Assembly: GCA_030674185.1 (NCBI GenBank)
Contig: JAPXFY010000026.1
Location: 34,913,167-34,977,166, forward strand
DNA from: Monoplex corrugatus
Taxonomy: Eukaryota; Mollusca; Gastropoda; Littorinimorpha; Ranellidae
Direction of reading: 5' to 3'
DNA: 64,000 nucleotides
Shown: one piece after another, positions 54,257 through 64,000 of the stretch
Numbering within the stretch: the stretch's first letter is position 1
Layout of the letters: every line of letters starts with the position of its first letter
Program-made: the position numbers and the translations under genes
Notes under the pieces: generated by a model
The model's input: the letters and a program-made list of their open reading frames with translations, nothing else
Databases searched by the model: none
Told to the model about the DNA's origin: nothing

Positions 54257-57200
54257 GTAAGTCTTCCCTTTTTGAGCTACACTTTATCAAATATTTAATT
54301 TGTTATTCAGAACAAATTGGTTTTTGTCTTTTTCTTCTTTTTTTCCAGTTGTGGTGGTGTGTTCACTTTCACTCTGGAGAGTGTGCATGAATTGTGATTT
54401 CCGAAATTCAGTAAAGATCTCTTTAGTACATAATTTCATAACATTCTGAAAGAGAATGTACTTTTTCTTCAGAAAAAACAGCAAATATATTGATGAATAT
54501 TTTGTATAAAAACAGATAAAAAGAAACTACAGGGATTGTATCCGCATGTTTTGAATACATGTGGGATTAATGAAAAATTATTTCAGAAAAAAAGCATCAT
54601 TTTCTATAAAATGTTCATAACTTCACATACATACAGACTTAAAAGCATAAACCATTATGTGTAATATGGATAAGATTTACTTAAAATTGTACCAATAGGC
54701 TATTAACAAACTATAGAGTCAATAGCAGGTACGTATTTGTAATAAAAGCATCCACTAAATTTTCTTTCTTCATTCATAACATCACAACAGTTGATTATAC
54801 TGTATATTTTCGTGTGAGATTTTGTACATCATGCAAGTTGCTGGCAAATTTTAAGGCATGAACCATTTCAATTCAGATTTATCAAAAATAACATATTGAC
54901 CTGCAGAAGGCATTTAAGTAACAGATTTAACATTATTATTACATCAGTATCATACGTTCATAACTTCACAAAATCCAGACCATGCAGATGCTGATGTGAT
55001 GTTATGTACATCATGAGCTTATATGAGAAGTACACAGCATCGTCCAAAATCAATGAAAAAGCCTGAAACGATTATTGAAATAATCCAAGAGCAACAGCAT
55101 GTCAACAAACTCTTTTTTCAATATTATTCCTAAATCAGATTGCTTTTGTAAACAGTGGTTTGGTTTGGTATGATTTTTGTTGCTGTGAAGTTATGTACTG
55201 ACCCATGAACAATAAGGCCAACACATGCAGGGACCAAGTATCATTAATATTGATTAATCAGTGCTCTTTATTAACTTGAGATGTACATTTTCTGCCTGTA
55301 GTAAACAAAATCAAGAAGACTCAGGTGTACATCACCATCACGACAATCAGACTGATCGGTCCCTACAAACATTATAAGGCAAAACCAACACTAAATTGAA
55401 AAACTAAGTCAGCAAGTTCAAAGAGTAAGGCTAAAGGGATGTTAATTATTGGTTATAACAACTGTAATAGGACAGCAATGGACATATCAATATATTAACA
55501 GAAAAAAACAAGCAATCCTGGCCAGATTCTGTTGTACGTAACATTGGAAAATGATTCACAACAAAAACTTGATCAGCTATTTTTCCCTCCCTTCCATTCC
55601 ACAGAGTGATTTTCGCTTCACATGGTGAAACTGAAAGACACAAAGCTGTATCAATGAAACAACCAAGTCAATGCGGTCAGCGTGCGAAAGCTGAAGTGTC
55701 AGTCCGCATGAAAAAATAGTACATAACGCAACGTTCTCAACAGAAAGCAGAAGCTGAATTTCATGGCAGACTGCGCATATATTGTAAACATTGCATCACT
55801 CTTTTGAATGAGACAGAGGAAAATACATTCATTTTTTTGAGAAAATCAGTTATTTTTACTTCGTGGGTTTCACTCGGGTTAGTGCTAAATCAACGATTCT
55901 AATTCGCAAGGGAAATTTAACAATGAACAGTTATGTACTTAAAGCAGATTTTGCTCGGCAATTTTCTTCTTCCTGCTCCCACTATTTGCCAATGTAGAAG
56001 TATGAGGGCTTTATGCATTAAATTTGATGTTGATCTAGTCCCAGACATTAAAGTTTCTTTTACTTGTTGTGGCGTATCGCTCAATCGATTGTGCACATTC
56101 ATTGAAGTGTCACAGAAATGATCTCCGACGATAATGTAAACAAACGACAAAATGGTTGATTTTCAGAACTGTTATCAGTTGCTGTGGGGGGTAATGCACC
56201 CAAGCGCAAAGGTCATTACTTCACTTTCACGTTACATTCATTTTGTAGCTATATTTTAGGTATAGAGCATGTAAATTCAGCTCCGAAGTTCAGTAGTAGC
56301 ACGCGCGGCCTGTATGACGCCATTTCATAGCCGTGACCATATATTTCCATTTTTCCAGTTTGTCTGACAAACTTCAATAGTTCAGTAGTTAAAAGCATAT
56401 TCAGGGCGGGGGATGCCATTAAAACAGACAGCCACATACTGTCATGTTATATTCCTCCTAAAATTGACTAATTAAGCTCCTCGTGGCCTTGAACCATCTG
56501 TTCATGACAGAGAATAGTGCAGAAATCACAGCAAAATGACAGCCTGCATCTGTGTCTGACAGGACTCAGAGTTGTCTGACAACAGTTTGTTTACTGTTGA
56601 AAAATGCTCCATGCCAGTTAAGATAAAAGTGTCGGTACCTTGCAGGTGTCTGGTCATGACGGGGTCCACTGTAGGAAGGTTTTACTTAAAGTATGTTATA
56701 CTATGTTAGTACAAGTCAGTTACAAAAAAAGTTTTTTACACAGTCAGACTTATACTTTTATAAGTTTTAATTGAAGTAAGTTTGCTATATTTTGCTTTGT
56801 TTTTATTACACAAGTCAGAAAGTGAGGGTGCTGCTTCAGAAGTGTGTTGTTAATGCTGTGTTTTGGTCACATCAGTCACAAAATAAGGCTGCAGTCCTTA
56901 GAGAGTTGTGTTCTGTTAAAAAGAGAGAGTTAGAGGGATTTGGTGAAAGAGAAAACAATTAACAAAAATCAGATCTGCCAAACTACTGAGATCAGGGTCT
57001 TTTTTTTTCTTTTCTGGGAAATGTTTCATAGCGGCTTGAACTGGTTGCAAGGACAGATTTTATAATATTGACAAGCAAAGCAACATTTGGTATAATGAAA
57101 GCACTCAGGGAGAATTTACATGGGCACCGTGGCAACAGGCTTTGTTTTGTGTGATGAACAAATATATCCATGCATAAAAAGCACACTTGTGCATGAAAAG

Positions 57201-58330
57201 GTGCTGAGAAAATAGAAGGATAGAATTGGGAATGATTGTAAATTGTTAAATTTACGATGTGCCCTTGTACACACATGTACACAGTTGATTCTAGCACATA
57301 CACACAGGTGTGTAATACACTAACACTAGTAACAGAACCAGTCTGTTGCATGCACATACATGGATGCTTTTGGTCAAATGCACACACTTGTTTGAATTAA
57401 GATGTCACTTGATGAAGGAAAGTCGGTTCACTGCTGATATTTCGAGACATGAGTTAATTCAGACATTGACTTTCCAAAATGAGCTGGATCAATATCTTCT
57501 CAAGTCTCACTTGCAATATACACATGTATGACGTGTGAACAGCTCTTCAATCAATCTAGAAGCATTCTTACCAGTATCCTTTTTGGAAATCTGAAATGCC
57601 CGATTTGATACACTACATTGACTTAAAAGAGAAAGATAATGTGAACTTATTTGCAAGTCCAGTTAAATATTAAAAAAAATACATTACATGTATAATGATC
57701 ATTTAAAAATTTACACCAGTGGATCATTATTGGGGGGAAAAAAGCTGGTTCAGTATATTTAATACCTGCTCTTAGAGCATTAAATCTTGTTACGTAGGAC
57801 CCAACAGATCAACATAACTCTGCATCTGAACTCATTGCAGTATTGATGACTTTATGTTACTTTTAATGCTTTTTTTTTTTTAAAGAAAGTAAATGTGGAT
57901 AGATTATCACAATCCTAACCAAGGGAAAGAAGGGCTGTATCCCTTGCAAAGGTAAGACTTGGAACAAACAAAAACGAAGAGACCAAACAAACAACAACAA
58001 AAAGTGGAAATAGACCTTTTACTCAATAAAATAAACTGTGTAGTCTAACATACAAAACAAAACAAAAACCTTACAGGAAGACAACACACAAAAAAGAAAG
58101 AAAGGGAGAGACTGCTGTTGTCTGGGTAATAGTGCATTAGACCTGGCTGAGTATCAGTCCAGAAGACCCTTGCAGAGTGCACAGTGTCTGTATTAGGTCC
58201 TTCAGTAAGATTCTAGGAAGGTGCTGTGCTTCCAAAGCAGGTGGTGTGTTTTGTTCCATACAAAACATATCAGACGTTCTGCCTGGGATAGCAAAAGATG
58301 AGGGCCACCAACACACATGCAGGGCAAGCC
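54257..58330. other. F-BAR gene intron, left part; no exon recognised
   Basis: I looked for the expected third exon of the family (KKY-PK followed by acidic residues) after every obvious acceptor and saw none. AT-rich, without long repeats. Confidence 0.5.
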
Positions 58331-58334
58331 ATCC

Positions 58335-58665
58335 AACCTTAACACATTCCGTACCGCGTCACGAGGTCCTCGTGACTCAGCTTTCTCTCGCTGTGGACCG
58401 CGTCACGAGGATTTCGTGCCCTGAACCATAGTTTCAGGTTTGAGTATATAAATTATATAGAAAATGGCTGCATTGCTGATGTTAATCCTTTTCCGGCAAA
58501 GGGAGCATACTCTTGTCATTTCCTTTCTTCGTTTACACGATGTTTGAAGCGGCAAAAATGGCAAAAAACAGGCGTAATTTGAGTGTTTCTGAAGTCTCTC
58601 TCCTGACATTACTTGGTCAGTAGTTAGTACAGTGACTTATTTTCTTGGAAGGAAAAGGGTTAAGG
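58335..58665. mobile_element. MITE-like element with GTCACGAGG palindrome
   Basis: Starts TTAACACATTCCGTACCGCG, contains the palindrome GTCACGAGGTCCTCGTGAC and a second CGCGTCACGAGG, and ends AAAAGGGTTAAGG. A related shorter copy lies at 61,917-62,002. No coding capacity. Confidence 0.6.
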
Positions 58666-58704
58666 TTGCAGAACTCTACAGAAGGAAGAGATACACCTAA
58701 ACAG

Positions 58705-58896
58705 TTACCCCTTTGACTCCTCATCCAGACCACCAGCATCCTGCTTTGCTAACCATGCTAGCAAAGGAAAGACTTAACCCTTTGATTCCCTCACCCTATC
58801 CGCCAGTTTCCTGCAGGAAGCTGGTGGATAGGGTGGAGGATGTCAAAGGATTAAGTTTTTGTACTTGGTGGATAGGGTGTGGAGTCAAAGGGTTTT
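58705..58896. mobile_element. Hairpin MITE-like element, copy 3
   Basis: Same plan and length (about 192 bp) as 36,304-36,494: outer arms CCCTTTGACTCC and GGAGTCAAAGGG, inner palindrome CCTATCCGCCAG...CTGGTGGATAGGG. The inner palindrome has several mismatches, unlike copy 1. Confidence 0.9.
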
Positions 58897-58984
58897 AAAC
58901 TTACAGAGCATGAAACAAATTGATGTAAAAGAAAGAATTTGGAAGAAAAATGTAGAAACTATATTTCTTTAATCTAGGAAAGCA

Positions 58985-60325
58985 GTCTTGTGTGGTGTAA
59001 TATTTATTAAAAGGAAGTGACTGCCACTGTGCCAGGGACCGACTACAAAGGAATGCAAATATGGACAGATTGTCATACTGACAGCCATGAGAGCAGAAAA
59101 AAAGGTTTTATCCCTTGCAAAGTTAAGAGCGAACAAAAACAAGGTCTCTCTGTTTTTGTTTGTTCTTACCTTGGCCAGGGATACAATCCCACTTTCGCTC
59201 TACTGGGGCTATGATGGTCTATCCCTTGCAAAAGTAAGAACAAACAAAAACAAATCTCCATAAATGTGTCACTTGCTTTTTGGCAGGGGGAGAGGCCATC
59301 CCCACATAATAATTGCTATCTCATGCAGCAAGTGATGAGTTCTACATAGAAACAAAATTCATTACATGCTTATTGGGAATGTAGGATCATTCCCTAACTT
59401 GAAGGATCTAAATGCTGACACAGCACTCTGTGGGGTGTTCTGGACTTGTAGCCAGTCAACAGCAGTCTTTCTTTTTTCGTTTGTTTTTTTTTAAATGAGT
59501 TGTCTTCCTCTGGAGTTTTTTTTGTTTGTTTGCTCTTGTGTGTGTGTGTGTGGTGTTTGATTTTTTTGTTGCTGTTTTTTGTTTGTTTTTGTCAGTTTGT
59601 TCCTTTTCTCACATGAAGACAGCAGCAGGGAAGTTTCAGTCTTTTTCTCAAATTTTTTGTATCTAGTGTTTGTTTGTTTGTAATCTTACACTTGACAAAG
59701 GCCAGTTGGCCGAAAAGTTATGCCTGTCTTGTTTTGTTGTATCAAATACGCGTTCATATTCTTCTTTCGTGTTTTTTCTGTTTCCATTTTGTATTTGTTG
59801 AGTGAAAGGTTCATTTTGTCTCTTGTTTTTGTGTGTTTTTATCCTTGCAAGGGATCTGACCTCCTTTTCCTCCCTCTTGATAATGACTATCTACAAAGGG
59901 TGAGAATTTTCCTGGGATCTGCAGATTGCCAGAGCAGAAAGAATCAGTTTTCCTTGATTACACAGACCCTTTCCTGAGAAAATCCATCTCATATTTTTTT
60001 TTTTTCCTTTCTTTCGTTTTTTAAAGTAGAGTAAGTATAATGAGTATACTTTAATATGTGCATATATTATAGAAATGAAGTAGTACATAAAATACTTTTT
60101 TTAAGAACTCAGAATTTCTGATTTCATGCCTCAAATTAGTCAAAATATGCCAGATTGCACAGATTTTAATCCTTTGAAAACAATTTCCAGAGGATTGAAC
60201 ATTCCCCTGGACTCCCTAAATTTCCTCATTTTTACTTTTTAGCAGTCCCCTCCCCTGATTCACATTTGCCTTAGCAGTCGGTCCCTGGCAGTCATTCTCT
60301 TTATAAATGTTGAATCACACAATAC
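58985..60325. mobile_element. Composite element bounded by about 70-bp imperfect inverted repeats
   Basis: The left arm contains GACTGCCACTGTGCCAGGGA CCGACT near 59,019. The right arm, reverse complemented, contains GACTGCCAGGGACCGACT near 60,275. A-rich and TGTGTG flanks also match. Inside are a short hairpin (TTTTTGTTTGTTC with its complement near 59,120-59,165), a related CCCTTGCAAAG motif also seen at 57,945 and 59,220, and a half foldback copy. No transposase was seen. Confidence 0.55.
59598..59780 (+). repeat. Half copy of the foldback family (right arm), uninterrupted
   Basis: AGCAGCAGGGAAGTTTCAGT, then GTTTGTTTGTAATCTTACAC and TTGACAAAGGCCAGTTGGCC parallel the right arm of the 30-31 kb element. 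It has no LINE at the position where the other copy is split, so it shows the pre-insertion state. Confidence 0.85.
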
Positions 60326-60329
60326 TACT

Positions 60330-61215
60330 TCACTAGATAAAAGGAATATATATTATTCCTTATATTTCCCTTAACAGAGTCCTTTTACATTCTGGATCGT
60401 GGATGCTCCATTAGTTTGTTTAGGTGATTTCTGTAGGCTTTGTAGAGTCATGCTATCAACTCAAAGGCATGAGTAGTTTGCTGTGCATATGTGTAGATGT
60501 CGTTCACTTCTTCCTCTCCCAGGCACCTGGTATGATGATTTTTACATAGAACGTCAAAATCAGCATTTACAGCTCTTGAATTTTGAAAACTGCAAACAAG
60601 ATCAGAAACAGAAATCAGCTGCTCAATTCATATTCTATCCTTAGGATTAGGCACCAATCATATTTTGTTTTTAAGATTACTTTCATGTTTGATACCACCT
60701 ATTGTTCATTTCATTTTGATGATATGGTTGACAGGAATGCTAAATAAGGATGAAGAGCTCAGGGTATACTGCTCCCTCTCTCCTTGACTATTATACCCTC
60801 AGTGGACAGCTGTGTTTGGAAGAAGTTCCAAAATAATCAGAAAAGTACATCAATTTATTATAATGAGCAAAATAAATAAGAAATGTAATGTTAGTAGATT
60901 TATGCAGTCTTTTATGTACAGGTGGAAATTTAATGCCAGGAATATTATCATGTGTCTTCATGGACAGAAGATAACATATATATTTTTTGCATTAAGATAA
61001 TACATTGTGTACTTTTCAAGAACACAGTTCATGACAAATCCTTTCACTGCATAGGAAGTAAGATTCAATGAAATCCTATTTGTCCTAGGTTTTTTCTAGG
61101 TTTTTTAAAAAAACAATTTTTTGAATTCTAAATTTATAACTATGAAAACCTGTAAAAACATTTTTTTTTTAAATTCTTCAGCTGTCTTGGGATTAACTGT
61201 CTTTCTCAAAATAAC
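60330..61215. other. Intronic, no feature recognised
   Basis: AT-rich DNA with poly-T and poly-A runs. No exon-like frame. Confidence 0.45.
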
Positions 61216-61216
61216 G

Positions 61217-61254
61217 CAACACACACACACACACACAACCACACACACACACAC

Positions 61255-61315
<61 letters not shown>

Positions 61316-61394
61316 TCACAACACACATTCACACACACACACACACACATCACACACATCACTCACATACACACACACACACACACACACCACA

Positions 61395-61427
<33 letters not shown>

Positions 61428-61472
61428 ACATCACACACATCACACAACATCACATCACACACACACACACAC

Positions 61473-61519
<47 letters not shown>
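61217..61519. repeat. Interrupted (CA)n microsatellite, about 300 bp
   Basis: CA runs broken by CACAAC, CATC and CACAT units. Confidence 0.97.
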
Positions 61520-61520
<1 letters not shown>

Positions 61521-61916
61521 GTCAGTCACATCGTGGGAGTCATTGTACTGCTGTATCACCAATACTGTCAGACTTTGATCATTGATTATGTCTGTCCTTT
61601 CATCACTCGCCTCCCTTTCGATCGAATCTTCTGATATTATTTCATCAGTCTTTTGCTTCAAGTTGACATTCTAATTCTTTACAAGCTTCTGCTAAAGACA
61701 TAAGTTTGGGTCATGTTGATTTGCCACTTGAAGTGCTTGGGTCCTTTGCACCCTTGTGCTGTGAATGCAGTATGATGAGGGTCAGTTTGCCAGTAAAACT
61801 GCATAAAAATTGGGACTATCCTGTGATTTAGAAGGGATTCTAGAAACCATAATTCTAAAGCTTTCATTGGTTGTTTTTACAAATTGAATATAATTCAAGG
61901 AAAAGGCTGGTAGTGA

Positions 61917-62002
61917 CGAGTTAACTCATCGGTTGTGGCAGGGAAGTGTACGTGACTTTGCGGACACTTTATCTCGTTGGACATGGCAGGGAAAGGGTTA
62001 AC
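61917..62002. mobile_element. Small MITE-like element
   Basis: GTTAACTCATCGGTTGTGGC AGGGAA at the left and CATGGCAGGGAAAGGGTTAAC at the right, with TAACTC/GGGTTAAC ends. The CGT/ACGTGACT core resembles the 58.3 kb element. Confidence 0.5.
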
Positions 62003-62189
62003 ATGAGAATTTTTTTGTCAGCCTGTCTTAGTGTCTAAATGTCCAATACTGATTATTTTATTGTAATTTAAGTGTTGACTGGTAAGTTACTTCAAATATT
62101 TGTTTTTCCCTCCCCTCTTCCAGTTGCTTTCTCCTTCCTTCTTTCTCATGATTGACTCATACACCTTATAAATATCCTCCTTTTTGCGC

Positions 62190-62262
62190 CCCCCCCCCCT
62201 TCCCCCTATGACTCATACAACTTATAAGTATCTGCCTCTGCCCCCCCCCCCCCCCCCCCCCC
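62190..62262. repeat. Poly-C runs in a short tandem duplication
   Basis: A C-rich run near 62,190-62,200 and a run of 22 C at 62,241-62,262, each preceded by TGACTCATACA(A/C)CTTATAA. Together they form a roughly 65-bp direct duplication. Confidence 0.85.
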
Positions 62263-62767
62263 ATCTTCACAGTTTTTATTGTTGTTGTGCAAAATCATTA
62301 ACTAGACATGGATAGACATTAAACCTGTGACCACAAACACACATCACACACACACACATGCACGCATGCGCACACATGCTCGCATACACACATGCGCGCG
62401 CACACACACACACACACAGTGTATGACCCCCAACCCCCTTGGAGTTTGGAGTTGTGTTCAAGTTCAGAGATTCATCATGTGACACTGACAGCAAATTCAT
62501 CGGACTCCCACTATTCAATATATTAATCACCGTTATATCTAACAGCTTACCTGAGTATGCACAAAAATCTTTAACTTCCAAGGTCTTGAAATGGGAAAGG
62601 AGTAGTAAAAATGAACCGAGTGACCTGCATAGTATGTGGGACTGGGAGTCGGACTCATGTGTTGTCACACTCGAAACATGTAAAAATAGGTAATAAAAAA
62701 CAAGGAAATGTTGAAAAAAAAAATACACACACTTGTACTGTACACAACCCAAAACCCAAAAATAGCA

Positions 62768-62873
<106 letters not shown>

Positions 62874-63285
62874 GTACCCCTTCCACATGCAAACAGTATG
62901 CCAACATCCTTACTCATTACACACCCCCTACACACACACACACTCCACTCACTCATGCACTCACACATGCTGTCACATATACACATGCACACAGGCACAT
63001 ATGCGCTCTCTCTCCCTCTCTCTCTCTTTTTCATGCACACACACACACACCACGCACGCACGCACGCACATATGCACACACACACTCTTTGACGACAGAC
63101 CTGTTTGAGAAGTGTGAAATAGGGTGTGTGTGGGGATCAAACAGAGCCCCAAGGACAGTGTGTACTGGGTCCATTGCTATTGATGGCCAGTGCTGACTTC
63201 AACCCCCAACTCACAGCATATTTCAGGCAAACATGCCATGACTGACAGTGACCCAGTGAGGAATGTCAGAAGCTTGGGGAGAAGT

Positions 63286-63308
63286 GGGGGGGGGGGGGGG
63301 GGGGGGGG
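63286..63308. repeat. Poly-G run of 23
   Basis: Uninterrupted G homopolymer within a G-rich stretch (GGGGAGAAGTGGG). Its true length is likely uncertain. Confidence 0.9.
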
Positions 63309-64000
63309 AATGAGTTTGAAGGACAAACTAAAGATGCATTCTTAGTTGTGTTTTTGCTGTTATTGTAGTGTTATGCCTTGGGTAGTAATACTGTATTGAA
63401 ATGTAAGCAGGTTTTCTTTCTCTGTGACTTTTGTGTGTGTGAATACTATTTTTTTGTTTGTTTGTTTGGCTTTGTTTTTGCTTTGTTACATTGTTAGTTT
63501 CTTTTGTTGTATGTTGTAGAGTATGTGTCATTTCATGTGTATGTGTGTGTGTGCGTTTGTATCATGTGTGTGAGTGTGGTCTGTGCCTGTTGGCTCCCTT
63601 GATAGAGCCATGGACTCAAGATGTGGTATCTAAAAATTAATTCCTAACCTGCAGCTTAGAAACTTGTTTGTTCACAAACATAGAATCTGGTCTGTTCGCT
63701 GCCCATCTTCAATACATATTCCAGTTATGATGGTGATGTCAGCTCAGTGTTTCATACATTAGTAAGTCCCATTATCTCATCCTCTGCCCTCCCTTCCTCC
63801 ACTTCATATTCTTTAATGCATAAGATTGTGCACAGGCTCAAGAGTCTGCCAGGTAACAGGTGGCAGATCGAGTGAAGTGCAAATGGAATTGTTCAGAGTA
63901 GGGTGAATCCTTGGTCAGAATCTGAACATCTTCTAACTTGTTCTCACATAGATCCACTAACTCAGAGGATTCATTCTCTGGTTCATTTATTATGGGAGCA
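63309..64000. other. Right edge, presumed F-BAR intron; no feature recognised
   Basis: T/G-rich DNA with short TG tracts near 63,540. No acceptor followed by F-BAR-like sequence was found before the edge. Confidence 0.4.

Noticed and set aside
63920..64000. Third F-BAR exon at the right edge
   Set aside because: Translation after the CACATAG acceptor-like site does not match the family in any frame.

Overview
This 64 kb window is animal nuclear DNA that is poor in genes and rich in repeats. It has spliced genes with GT-AG introns and 0.9-3.6 kb introns. It also holds long CA/TG, CT and TA microsatellites, two kilobase-scale minisatellites, LINE fragments of several types, tRNA-derived SINEs, hairpin (foldback) elements and one long Ty3/gypsy-type LTR retrotransposon. 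The conserved proteins, LINE tails and a degraded SINE resembling one familiar from gastropods suggest a mollusc, probably a gastropod. That is an inference from repeat style, not a proven assignment.

Layout. 1-2.87 kb: no recognisable gene, one short LINE-tail-like repeat. 2.88-8.89 kb: about 200 copies of a 28-31 bp minisatellite with a 1.53 kb block duplicated inside it. 9.27-11.62 kb: a second, unrelated minisatellite of about 43 bp. 11.6-14.1 kb: AT-rich DNA with no recognised gene. 14.14-27.11 kb: a 13 kb LTR retrotransposon on the minus strand with 1.3-1.45 kb LTRs. It has gag with CCHC knuckles, DTG protease, RT, RNase H and a DD35E integrase followed by a chromodomain. It also has a 56-bp tandem array in its leader and a 3.7 kb non-coding stretch before the 3' LTR. 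27.5-32.7 kb: nested LINE ends, a foldback element split by an RTE-type LINE with a 10-bp target duplication, and microsatellites. 32.64-34.85 kb: a CR1/L2-type LINE on the minus strand with a 614-codon open frame.

Two host genes are supported. MORN5 (four coding exons, 35,121-40,742, plus strand, 174 aa) is complete and lies head-to-head with the LINE. A near-consensus ciliary X-box lies 18 bp before its start codon. The first two coding exons of a CIP4/FNBP1/FNBP1L (Toca) F-BAR gene lie at 50,558-50,581 and 54,141-54,256. The rest of that gene presumably lies beyond the right edge, so about 54.3-64 kb is probably its intron.

40.7-50 kb: intergenic DNA with an RTE-type LINE tail, two tRNA-derived SINEs, a degraded LINE reverse transcriptase, a LINE 3' end, and copies of two hairpin families that recur elsewhere in the window. 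54-64 kb: intron filled with MITE-like hairpins, half copies of the foldback element, microsatellites and homopolymer runs. I found no tRNA or rRNA gene, no CRISPR array and no prokaryotic-style operon. No wholly new functional system could be demonstrated. The strongest candidates for follow-up are the chromodomain retrotransposon with its unusual leader and 3' spacer, and the foldback family with a hammerhead-like core.
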